Assembly: GCA_003013855.2 (NCBI GenBank)
Contig: ML058406.1
Location: 310,001-374,000 of the forward strand
Reading direction: 5' to 3'
DNA from: Liriodendron chinense
Lineage: Eukaryota; Streptophyta; Magnoliopsida; Magnoliales; Magnoliaceae
Length of the DNA stretch: 64,000 bases
Shown here: positions 32,574 through 42,958 of the stretch, piece after piece
Position numbering within the stretch: position 1 is the stretch's first letter
How the letters are laid out: the number at the start of each line of letters is the position of its first letter
Notes under the pieces: generated by a model
Told to the model about the DNA's origin: nothing
Database searches by the model: none
What the model saw: the letters and a program-made list of their open reading frames with translations, nothing else
Translations under genes and position numbers: made by a program

Positions 32574-34138
32574 TGTTCACTCCCCAAGTGTAGGGTTGCG
32601 AAGTAGTAACAATTCGGAAAGACCGAGTATCGTTCCCACAGAAATTTATGTATGGATATCTTCAGAATTTAACTAAAACAACTAATAATTAAGATCCTAT
32701 TAAGAACTAAAACTGGAAAATAGCGATTTGGGTTTAAACAATAGATGGTTAAGGTAATTTCAATCTAAAAAGGCACTAGAGCACCAAGGATCCACTTTTG
32801 ATAAGTTTCAATGCATCAACACAACTAGGTCTCTCATAACTCAATCGGAATCGAATTCATATCTCTATCCGACCGGAATATAGAGCGGTTAAATCAACAA
32901 TCATCTAAAACAGGTGCTTATTCATTGATTTGATTCCCACAACCATGCTCAGGCCTTGGGCACACTCAATTGTATAGGCCAAGCCTCTCTCCAATCTAGT
33001 TGAGATTCATAATCATAGCTTTCACCAAATCCTGTCACTAGACCTGATTACAACTCATGATTAGAACTCTAATTAAATCAAAATCAATCAATAAACAACT
33101 ATTCCAGATTATATACAAAAGATAAGAACTTTAGTTGAATGAGTTCCCACATGAAAATCAGGCTATTGCATACAAGGCAATCAAAGCGTCTACCATGCCC
33201 GGAGTCGATGGTAGATCAATGAACTACACAAGCATAAACAATGCTCAAAGTTTAAGATACTAAGCTAGGATCACTAAGAATCACATGAGCCCGGAGTCAT
33301 CAAGAGATCAAAGTAGAAACCAACATAGTACTTGATTCAAACTCACATTAACTAAAATTCATCAATTAAATCATAAAAAGGAAACCTAGGTTGCATCAAT
33401 CCATCAAAAACGAATCAAAAGCTTCACCTCTTAGCCCCAGCTAAGAGGTTTTAGTTCATCTCTAACATCCTTGAACTAGAAGCCTCTAAAAACATAAAAA
33501 ATAACTAAAACAGGAAGAAAACTAGAAATCCAAAGTAGAATCCGTCTCCTAAGCAATCCCCACGTCCTAGCCTCCTTTGGTATGAAGGAAATACGTCCTT
33601 TTATAGCTTGGAGGTGTCCTTTTCGCAAGAGAACTCCAGATTTCGCGTAAAACTACGCAATTGCGCAAAAAATTCCGGAAATCCAAAATAGAAATATGGC
33701 TGTTTAAGCTGGCCGACCGATCACGACCGGTCTGGCTTGTGAATCCCATTATCCAGCAGCAATGGGCGACCGCTCTTGACCGGTCGGACTGGCTTGGTGA
33801 TCAGTCAGTAAGCTCCAATGGTATGGCCGACCGGTCTTGACCGGTCGGGCTTCTTTGGCCGACCGGTCAGCCGACCGGTCTAGCCTCTTGTCTTCTTTAT
33901 TTCTTTCTTTCTTTCTTCTTTTCTCTTCTCTCCTTGCTTTGCCTTTCTTTTGTCTTCCTTCAACCTTCATCTAATGAACTTCAATGCTCATAAAGAGCTC
34001 CATTTAATCTTCAATTTGTGAAATCTCCCTCTTGTTCCTACAATCATCAATCATGCATTAGAGCAGTCCTTTAAACATGTAAACCGTGCATAATGAGTGA
34101 TGAATTGGGGTTAGAATATGCACAATTAAGAGCTCAAC
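32574..34138 (-). repeat. E6 3' LTR (1565 bp)
   Basis: GACCGGTC arrays at 33715-33890, TATAAAAGG at 33605-33597 and hairpin CCTCTTAGC-TGGG-GCTAAGAGG at 33448-33427, all on the minus strand. The 5' flank base pattern CTGAG (32569-32573) has no matching duplication in the window. Confidence 0.9.
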
Positions 34139-35309
34139 ACACCCCCCAACCAGCATTTTGCTAGTCCCGAGCAAAACATGCATGAAACAAGTTTCATTCT
34201 CCAAAACCCAACTCTCCTCTAGAAACTATTCTTCTATGCATTCCAAGACACATAAGCGTAAAAATCAGAGAAATTCGGTGATAAAGGTTGAAACCTTAAA
34301 CTCTCATAACATAATAAGTGTTTATATGAAATTCCCGCTGATTGATTGACAAATAGAAGAACTTGAACAAATTCAACCTAGTGTGCATAGTGAAGGCTCA
34401 TCTCATGAGTTTCCGGGATTATCTTCTTCATAGATCAACTAAACTATAGATTTCAAGGTGTATAGAGCAACAACAAGCCTATGACAGGAATTTGCCTTAC
34501 CGTCCTTCCGACGACTTTCACACTACGTCCCATTTCCGACTTTGGTTACGGGTAGACCATCCCCCGGTTGGTAGTAGGTAGCCCTAATCGGAATTTCCAC
34601 CATTTTTCCATCATTCCCAATTTCATCCTTCCTTTTCCTTTTTCTTTTATATTAGATAGGATTTTTAGAAATCCATATCTTTCGTTATTTTTCCATGGAC
34701 AAGGATGGACAAAGTACCCCGTCTTGGTTTCTCAATACCTCAAATCAAAGTCTAGCTAATCCATAAATCACACAATCCTTTTCAAATCATGAAAACCGTG
34801 TAATGTGAACTAGGTGCAAAAGGTGTTCAAATTTTCTATCAATCATAAAAATAGGTGAATTCACATATAAAACCATTATATTAAGAGAAACCATTATATT
34901 AAGAGAAGTTCAAAGCCTGCAACATCCTCACTTCATATCTCATCTTCTTATACCCATGCTATCTCGAATGCATAGAATCAAAGTTTTCCAAAAGAGTTTT
35001 GAATTTTTGAAAAATTGAAAAATTTCTACATCTTTGCTTGACATGTCACAAAAGCTAGCAGATTCATCATCTAAGGAATCTCTCACCCCCCAACCAAAAC
35101 TTTACATTGTCCTCAATGTAATAAGATATGCAATATGCATGACATGAGAGCAATGACATAAAACAAAGGAGAGTGAGAAAGAGAGATATCACCTGGAGCA
35201 TATATTTCATGGCAAGATTAGCTTTTGGAGATGGATTACTTCACAACTAAATCAACTATCAAAGCAAATCCTAATGGGAAAGCATTCTAGTAAATTATCC
35301 TCCGTCAGA
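34139..35309 (-). other. E6 3' untranslated region
   Basis: The purine tract (GGTTGGGGGGTG) is next to the LTR. A second tract is at about 35085-35095, with hairpin TACATTG-AGGA-CAATGTA at 35120-35103. A conserved block at 34500-34514 resembles the CCGTC/GACGG stem of E4. No gene. Confidence 0.75.
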
Positions 35310-36039
35310 CTAGGTGGTTAATCCCAACAACTCATCCAAAAGCATAAAGTCAAGCAGAATCATTAGATGGATCAAAAGGTTTCGCAGCAACGTCATCCAA
35401 TATCCTGCTTTACAATAAACATGTGTGTGAGTAATCGTGATAAGCCAATGAAAATCCCAAAAAGGAATTCTAGCGGGTTCCTTAGTGTTTTCACCACATG
35501 TATAGGAGGAGACATCATCATATTTATCAGAAAAATTATGTCTCCATTCAGATTTTCCTAGGCATTGATATTGCAAGTAAGGATCATCCCAGGGTTGGTG
35601 GAGTTCGGTATGCATGATCCACAAAGGTGTGGAAATATGAATTGATTTCTCAGCACAAGAAGGTATTGTTTCCACATCCTTCTCTCGGTTAGCCTCATAG
35701 GTCGATACCGACTTGAAAAGTGTGACCATATCCCTTATCATATCATCGTTTTCATCAAGGGAGTGAGTCACTTCTTCGTCTAAGTGACCGGAGTAAAAAG
35801 GTGAGAGGGACTCATTTTCCACAATAGAATTGATCATGTTTATTTCGTGGACCTCCTCATCCTCATCCTCTTGTTGGTTTTCAATATTGAAAGCATTCAA
35901 CTCAATTGTCATATTGCCAAAAGACATTTGTATGCCCCCACTCCTACAATTTATGATAGCGTTTGATGTAGCTAGGAATGGGCGGCCAAGTATGACAGGA
36001 ATATGAGGACCAATATTAACCATGGGTCTCGTGTCCAAG
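35310..36039 (-). pseudogene. E6 protease C-terminus and ORFX
   Basis: Begins in the protease tail (VILGRPFLATSNAIINC), then an acidic linker (EDEEVHEINMINSI), then WIMHTELHQPWDDPYLQYQ and a hydrophobic end LLRNLLIHLMILLDFMLLDE. It runs without polymerase, like E4 and E9. The open frame extends past 36039 into the E7 LTR, but that part is a chance fusion and not protein of this element. Confidence 0.7.
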
Positions 36040-37550
36040 TGTTGAGCTCTTAATTGTGCATATTCTAACCCCAATTCATCACTCATTGTGCAAGGTTTGT
36101 ATTGTTTATAGGCTAATCTAATGCATGTTTTGTGACTACAGGACTGAGAGTGGTTCCACCTAATTGAAGATAAAAATGGCTCATTTGGGACTATTTTGAT
36201 GAAGAACATTTGAGGACCAAAGAAGAAAAGGAAGAAGGAAGTAAAGAAAGAAGAAAGCAGAAGAAAGAAAGGAAGAAAACAAGAAGAAAAAGAAGCTGAC
36301 CGGTCATGACCGGTCGGTCATTGCTGCTGGAATGTGAAGGAAGGCGTCCGACCGGTCATGACCGGTCGGACATGCTGCTGGATTAACATTGAACAAGGCC
36401 GACCGGTCATGACCGGTCGGCTATGCTTGCTGGAGTGACCATTCATTGAGGCCGACCGGTCATGACCGGTCGGCCATGCGTAAGAACTTAGAAGTTTCCA
36501 AATTAAGTCCGATTTTCTCTGCGCTGCGTAAGTCTTACGCAATTTCTCGATTCTTCCGAAGTTATGGAGCCTCCAGACTATAAAAGGACACCTAGGGATT
36601 GTTCCTAGGGTATCCTAGAAGGGTTTAAGCGAGGTTGGAGGCTGTGGAAGTGGAGATTGGAGTTTCATAACTCCTTTTGGTTTGCTTTGCTTTTTTCATG
36701 CTTTTTATAGTTGTTTCATGTTTCCTTGGATCATGAGCAGTTAAATCTCTTAGCTAGGGCTAAGAGGTGAAGCTTGTAGTGAATCCAAGATGTTTTAATT
36801 CGTAGTTAAGTGGTTTTAGTTTGGAATTCATGATTATGAACTATGGTTTGAATTTTATACATGTTTTAAAGTAATTTTTCTTAGTCTTGTGATGACTCAT
36901 GGATGTTTGGGAGAATTACTTAACTTCTTAATTGGTTTGTGACGGTCTAGACCTGTATGATCCAAGGAATCGGAGTGCGCTCTAGTACTATGATCTTCAT
37001 AAAGGACTTCCTATCCAAGTTCTACTTTTCTGATTTTTCTGTAATGTGTATGGACTGTGCATGTGATTTGAATCAAGTTCAAATCCTAATCTAGCCTTGT
37101 CTTGTGACAGGACTTGAGGATGGTTATGATTGTGAACTAGACCTTTTGGAAAGGGGAATGACCTATGCAATTGAGCATGCTCAGATCAGCCTGCATTGAG
37201 TGAATCTTATGCATAGAACTTATATATTACAGACTGTTTGGTTTAACAGCTCTATCATCCGACTAGATAGACCTTAATGTCGATTCTAGTTGAGAGAATG
37301 AGAAACCACAGCGGATTGAACATCAAGGATTGCTACAAGTGGATCCTTGAACCCCTAGTGGCTTCTTATAATTAGTTACTTTCAATTCAACTTTTGCTAC
37401 TCATATCAATTTCATACAAAAATCTGGTTAGTAGATTTCAATAGACACTTGTGGATGAGTTTGTGAAATTCTACATAAGTCCCTGTGGATCGACCTCGGT
37501 CTTACCGAGATTATTACTACATCGCAACCCTACACTTGGGGAAGCGAACA
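36040..37550 (+). repeat. E7 5' LTR (1511 bp)
   Basis: Four GACCGGTCATGACCGGTC units at about 36298, 36350, 36400 and 36453 (about 52-bp spacing). Then a TGCGTAAG-T-CTTACGCA dyad (about 36524-36541), TATAAAAGG at 36579-36587 and hairpin CTCTTAGC-TAGG-GCTAAGAG at 36747-36766. It ends GAAGCGAACA. Confidence 0.93.
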
Positions 37551-38116
37551 AGTTTTTGGCGCCGTTGCCGGGGATTTTGACGGTTTTCACAAATTTCTGA
37601 AATTAGTATCTATTTAGGATTCTTAGGATTTTAGGACTAACTTAGTTTGTTTATTTGATTTTTCTTTTCAGGGATTTCTAGGAAGCTGAAGAAGATACAA
37701 GGATTTTAAGTGCGAATCAGGTTCTATCTTTCTAAACTTTACTCTTCTCCTTATCCTATTCATTCCTATCTTATTCATCTCTTGTAGAGTGGGTGGAGAC
37801 TCCTTTTGGATCTCTGAAAGGTCGGCCTTTTTACCACCTGGATTCCTATTGGTCGGCTCTGCCGCCTTGGATCACCTTGTGCTCAGAGATTTCCTTTCTC
37901 ACCTCTACTCCTCTTTCTCCTTTTTCTGCACTTTTTCTCAAAAGATTCAAAGAGTGGGTGGGGAGTTCTTTGAACCCCTATTGACCAGGAGAAATCGGTC
38001 TCTATCCTTGCTTCTGGCTTAGCCATTGCAAGACACCTTGTGCTTCGGTCTTAGAGAAACGTAAAGAAAGGGAGGAAGAATTCTTCTTTATCTTTGTTTC
38101 TTATTTTTGGTTTTGC
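37551..38116 (+). other. E7 leader with primer binding site
   Basis: 37557-37575 is TGGCGCCGTTGCCGGGGAT, a perfect complement of the tRNA-Asp 3' end. The rest is an untranslated leader. Small ORFs there (from 37789) are conserved with E8 and E12 only as nucleotide sequence and look non-coding. Confidence 0.9.
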
Positions 38117-39784
38117 ATGCCACATTGGGCTCGGGATTCCAATAACCGACTCATACGTGAAGGGGGAATAGTAGAAGGAATTGACAGAGAACCACGTGCT
38201 AGGAGACATCTAAACCCTCCAATTTTGTCTAAAAATATGGCTGCAAATCAACCTAACCCGGTCCAAAATCAAACTGAAACAGGGGAGAATGTGGTTGAGA
38301 ATGTTCCCCGACCTAGGACTTTACGTGATTTCTTGCAACCTGTAAGAACGAGCACTCCCTCATGCATAGTATTTCCACCAAATGCAGGGAATGTGGATTT
38401 GAAACCGGGAGTGATTCAACTTCTCCCTAAATTCCATGAATTAGATAGTGAAAGTGCTTATCAACACCTTAAGGAGTTTGACGAGGTAATCACCACCATG
38501 CACTTTGCAAACGTAACGGAAGATGTGGTGAGACTTAAATTCTTCCCTTTCACTCTTAAAGATAAAGCTAAGGGTTGGTTTTATGCATTGAGGCCAAGAT
38601 CAATTGGTGCATGGACTGATATGCACAGAGAATTCATAAAGAAATTCTTCCCTACTTACAAAACGAATATGTTGAAGCGCCTTATCATGAACTTTGCCCA
38701 AAAGGAAGATGAAACCTTTTTCCAATGTTGGGAGAGGTTTAAGGACCTATTAAACGCATGCCTACATCATGGCTATGAAATTTGGCGGGTTATAAGCTTT
38801 TTCTATGAAGGACTGACTTCACCCATGCGCCAATTTGTAGAGATGATGTGTAATGGGGAGTTCATGGATAAGGAAGCTGATGAAGCATGGGATTATTTGG
38901 AAGAATTGGCTGAGAGTGCACAGTCTTGGGACACATCTAAACCAACAAATTCCAAGACTGGCCAACAAAAGGAAAAGGGAGGAATATATGTCTTATCAGA
39001 AGAAGATAGCATAAGTGCACGGTTGGCTAGCCTCACAAGAAAGGTCGAAGCCATGGAATTAAGGAAAAGAGAAACAATCAACTCCACTGACGTTGAAACT
39101 GTTTGTGGAATTTGTGCTGGAAATCAACATGCTACACAAGATTGTCCCACAACTTCAGCAGTCCAAGGCATCTTACAAGAACAAACAAATGCCATAAACA
39201 GTTATCAACAGCAATATGGTGCTCCAAATTCAAACACGTTTAATCCTAATTGGAAGAACCATCCCAACTTCAGTTGGAGGAATGGACCCACTGCAAATGC
39301 AAACAACACTCCAAAAGTATCACTAGAAGAGATGTTGGGTGCATTCGTATCAGTCCAGGCTGAGTATAACAAGACAAATTCTCTAAAAATAGATGGGTTC
39401 ATGCAAGAGCAATTGAAATTCAATCAAAATTCAACTCAAGCCATCAATGAATTGAAAACATCTCTGGCTAGAGTTGAATCTCACCTTAGTGTTAGAGAGA
39501 AGGGCACACTTCCTGCTCAACCTCTTCCTAACCCAAGGACCCAGTATGAGATACAAGATGCAAGCTCATCCTCCCACCATACGGAACATGTCCAAGCTAC
39601 CACCACTTTGAGGAGTGCGAAAGAAATTGACAAATCTAATCCGGTGAAGGCCCCAAAGCCTAAGGATCCGGAAATTCCCAATGAGGATGATAGCCAAAAC
39701 AATATTCTACAAGAGAAAGAACCGGAAAGACAATACAAGCCGGTTGCCCCATTTCCACAAAGGTTGATTCACCTAAACCTTTAG
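38117..39784 (+). CDS. gag: E7 Gag (555 codons, C-terminus shifted)
   Basis: ATG at 38117 (MPHWARDSNNRLIREGGIVE), the same start in E8, E12 and E13. Capsid domain at about residues 95-240 with QHLKEFDEVITTM, DKAKGWFYALRPRSIGAWTD and FFQCWERFKDLLNACLHHGY. One zinc knuckle, C330-x2-C333-x4-H338-x4-C343. A Gln/Asn-rich stretch follows. The last six residues or so are out of frame: a one-base change near 39770 ends the ORF before protease. It is the particle structural protein and about 94% identical by eye to E8 gag. Confidence 0.88.
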   Translation: MPHWARDSNNRLIREGGIVEGIDREPRARRHLNPPILSKNMAANQPNPVQNQTETGENVVENVPRPRTLRDFLQPVRTSTPSCIVFPPNAGNVDLKPGVIQLLPKFHELDSESAYQHLKEFDEVITTMHFANVTEDVVRLKFFPFTLKDKAKGWFYALRPRSIGAWTDMHREFIKKFFPTYKTNMLKRLIMNFAQKEDETFFQCWERFKDLLNACLHHGYEIWRVISFFYEGLTSPMRQFVEMMCNGEFMDKEADEAWDYLEELAESAQSWDTSKPTNSKTGQQKEKGGIYVLSEEDSISARLASLTRKVEAMELRKRETINSTDVETVCGICAGNQHATQDCPTTSAVQGILQEQTNAINSYQQQYGAPNSNTFNPNWKNHPNFSWRNGPTANANNTPKVSLEEMLGAFVSVQAEYNKTNSLKIDGFMQEQLKFNQNSTQAINELKTSLARVESHLSVREKGTLPAQPLPNPRTQYEIQDASSSSHHTEHVQATTTLRSAKEIDKSNPVKAPKPKDPEIPNEDDSQNNILQEKEPERQYKPVAPFPQRLIHLNL

Positions 39785-41468
39785 ATAAAAATCTGGAGAT
39801 TCTGGAAGTTTTCAAGCAGGTGAAGATTAACATCCCGCTGTTGGATGCAATAAAACAAATACCATCTTATGCCAAAATTCTAAAGGAATTGTGTACAGTC
39901 AAAAGGAAACACAACGTTCACAACAAAGTTCTTTTGACTGAGAATTTGAGCGCCATCATCAAACAGAGGTGCCCCAAAAATACAAGGATCCAGGTAGTCC
40001 AACCATCTCATGCATCATAGGAGACTACCAGATTAAACAAGCCCTACTCGACTTGGGGGCAAGTGTGAATCTCATTCCATACTCGGTCTACGAACAACTT
40101 GGGCTAGGTGAATTGAAACCCACCAAAACCACACTCCAACTTGCTGATAGATCCATTCGTATACCGAGAGGAATGATAGAGGATGTTCTAGTTCAAGTTG
40201 ATAAATTCTACTACCTAGTAGACTTTATTTCTTGGATACACATCCCGTGATAGGCACCGGTGCGCAAATTCCCGTCATACTTGGACGGCCGTTTCTAGCT
40301 ACTTCAAATGCCATTATCAATTGTAGAAACGGACTTGTACAAATGTCCTTTGGAAATATGACCCTTGAGCTTAACATATTTGATTTATGCAAACAACCAC
40401 GGGAGGTTGATGATGATGTCCACGAATTAAACATGATTGAATCATTCGTGGAGGATACAATCCCCTTGTCATTATCTTCCGACCCTTTGGAGGCATGTGT
40501 GGCCCAATCTCATGAGATAAATGATGATACAACACAAGAGATGGATGCCATTCTAAATGTGATGCCGGTGCTTGAGAATAAAAGATGGAGGGCCCCAATT
40601 GAACCTTTACCTGTAAATGAGAACAAGGCCCTCCCATCCAACATCAAGGCCCCAAAACTCGACCTAAAACCATTGCCAAGTGAGCTGAAATATGTTTATT
40701 TAGGTCGAGATGAGACATATCCAGTGGTGATTTCTTCCCACTTGGATGAGGAACAAGAGAGTAGGCTAATAGCCACTCTATTAGAGCACAAGAGTGCCAT
40801 TGGATGGTCAATTGCGGATCTCAAAGGAATAGACCCACTGATTTGTACTCACTGCATACACCTTGAGGAAAATGCAAAGACATCCCGGCAACCACAAAGA
40901 CGACTAAATCCAAACATGAAGGATGTGGTTAAGGCCGAAGTGGTGAAACTATTGGATGTAGGTATAATTTACCCAATATCCGATAGCCAATGGGTGAGCC
41001 CAACTCAAGTGGTGCCTAAGAAATCCGGAATAACCATCGTAGCCAATGCCAATAACGAACTCGTACCAACTAGAGTCACTACCGGTTGGAGAATGTGCAT
41101 TGACTACAGGAAGCTAAACACTGTCACAAGGAAAGACCACTTCCCCCTACCGTTTGTTGATCAGATTTTAGAACGGTTGGCGGGTCATTCCCACTTTTGC
41201 TTCCTTGATGGCTATTCAGGGTACAACCAAATAGAAATTGCCCGTGAAGACCAAGAAAAGACTACATTCACATGTCCATTCGGCACTTTCGCCTATCGAC
41301 GGATGCCGTTTGGACTATGTAATGCCCCTGCCACCTTTCAGCGTTGTATGATGAGTATCTTTTCTGACATGGTGGGGACCATTCTCGAAGTCTTCATGGA
41401 TGATTTTTCCGTATTTGGTTGTAGCTTTGATGAGTGCCTTGAGCACTTGAAATCTGTGCTGAAAAGAA
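39785..41468 (+). pseudogene. pol: E7 protease and N-terminal reverse transcriptase, frameshifted and truncated
   Basis: Protease words LLDLGASVNLIPYSVYEQLG and VILGRPFLATSNAIINC are split over three frames (39820-40020, 39969-40250, 40232 onward). RT is open from 40232: QWVSPTQVVPKKSG, WRMCIDYRKLN, CFLDGYSGYNQIEIA, MPFGLCNAPATFQRC and the catalytic box VFMDDFSVFG. It ends about 25 residues later at the junction with E8; the final NQKIST is foreign sequence. No RNase H or integrase remains. Confidence 0.88.
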
Positions 41469-41748
41469 ATCAAAAAATTTCCACATAATTGCTTGAAATG
41501 TTACAAAACGCTGGATTCATCCAAGTGATCCTACACCCCCCAACCAAATCGTGCATTGTCCTCAATGTAAAAGATGTGCAATGAGCAAAACATGAGAGTA
41601 ATTTGAAAAATAAAAGGGAGTGAGGAGTGATAGTACCTGAGAGAGTGAAAATTGGAATTCTTCCTCCTTCTAACAAACCTAAGAAAAAGTAAACCAAAGC
41701 AGCAAAATCCTAATACTAACTACTCTATACCTCCGTCAGATTAGGAGA
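41469..41748 (-). other. E8 partial 3' untranslated region
   Basis: Contains the internal purine tract (GGTTGGGGGGTGTAGG on the minus strand) and hairpin CATTG-AGGA-CAATG at 41567-41554. It aligns with E6 35020-35300. Confidence 0.75.
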
Positions 41749-42958
41749 TCAATCATCCTGATACACAGGATCATTCAGGGGTATGGACATACCTTCTGAA
41801 GGAAATTTCTCAAAGAACGGCTTTAATCGCTGCCCATTTGCCTTAAAAATGTTGTCGTTCCTCGGATTCAATAGCTCGACAGTCCCATATGGATAGACAG
41901 TTTGCACAATGTAGGGACCGGTCCATCGAGATCTCAATTTTCCCGAAAATAGATGTAAGCGAGAATTATACATGAGGACTTTTTGATTGATCGTGAATGT
42001 CTTGCGAAGAATATTCTTATCATCGAATATCTTCGTTTTGTCCTTGTAAATTCTCGCATTCTCATAAGCTTCATTCCGAATTTCTGCAAGTTCATTCAAT
42101 TGTAGTTTGCGTAACGAGCTTGCCTTGTCAGAATTGAAATTCATCTTCTTAATAGCCCAATATGGCCTATGTTCCAACTCCACAGGCAAGTGACAAGCCT
42201 TCCCATAGACAAGTCTATAGGGAGACATTCCAATAGGGGTTTTGAAAGCAGTACGGTAAGCCCAAAGCGCATCGGTAAGCCGAAGCGACCAATCCTTGCG
42301 ATCGGGGTTCACCGTTTTCTCTAAAATGTGTTTAATCTCCCTATTGGATATCTCAGCTTGTCCACTAGTTTTGTGGGTGATAGGGAGTGCTCACTTTGTG
42401 TGTTACGCCATATTTCTTCATTAAGGTTTCAAAAGGGCGATTACAAAAGTGAGACCCTCCATCACTTATGATGACTCGAGGCGTTCCAAACCGGGAAAGA
42501 ATATTTTCTTTTAAAAATCGAATGACCATTTTATGGTCATTATTCTGGCAAGGGATGGCCTCGACCAATTTGGAAACATAATCAACGGCAAGCAAGATGT
42601 ATAAGTTTCCAAAAGAAGATGGGAATGGGCCCATGAAATCGATGCCCCAACAATAAAAAGTTTCGATTATTAAGATGGGATTGAGTGGCATCATATTTCT
42701 ACGGGAGATTCCTCCTAATTTCTGACAAGGTTCACATGCTTTGCAAAACTCATGTGTATCTTTGAACATGGTGGGCCAATAAAACCCACATTGCAGAATT
42801 TTCGCTGTGGTCTTTTTAGCCGAAAAATGGCCACCACATGCCTGAGAATGACAGAAGGAGATGATACTTTGTTGTTCCTCATCCGGCACACATCTCCTTA
42901 TGATTTGATCGGGACAATACTTGAATAAGTATGGGTCGTCCCATAGGAATTTCCACAC
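41749..42958 (-). pseudogene. pol: E8 integrase
   Basis: The ORF 42958-42365 has FLWDDPYLFKYCPD, an HHCC finger (CHSQACGGH ... CKACEPC), the first Asp in WGIDFMGPFPSS and the second Asp in IISDGGSHF, then breaks off after STPYHPQ. A frame change near 42365 hides the region that would hold the catalytic Glu. The C-terminal part resumes at 42312 (DALWAYRTAFKTPIGMSPYRLVYG) and ends at 41749 (MSIPLNDPVYQDD). It would catalyse cDNA insertion; disrupted. Confidence 0.88.

Larger units (their letters stand above)
32574..36039 (-). mobile_element. E6: 3' half of a minus-strand, polymerase-less Athila of the second LTR subfamily
   Basis: The LTR (34138-32574) starts TGTTGAGCTCTTAATTG on the minus strand, unlike the TGTTGAACCTCC of E4. 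Upstream on the minus strand come a purine tract, 3' untranslated region, ORFX and the C-terminal end of protease. It is cut at 36039 by the start of E7. Gag and the 5' LTR are missing. Confidence 0.82.
36040..41468 (+). mobile_element. E7: 5' part of an autonomous-type Athila, plus strand, truncated in RT
   Basis: LTR, perfect Asp-tRNA primer site, gag, protease and RT up to just after the FMDD box. At about 41468 the sequence switches to the 3' untranslated region of E8 in the opposite orientation. The left flank CCAAG (36035-36039) does not match the right flank of E8 (GTAGC), so E7 plus E8 is not one simple insertion. Confidence 0.85.

Noticed and set aside
35310..36209. One 299-codon protein
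   Set aside because: The frame crosses the E6/E7 boundary at 36040; the first ~57 codons are antisense E7 LTR sequence.
36296..36473. GACCGGTC arrays as an origin or CRISPR-like feature
   Set aside because: They recur at the same place in every Athila U3, so they are LTR parts; no spacer logic or replication gene.
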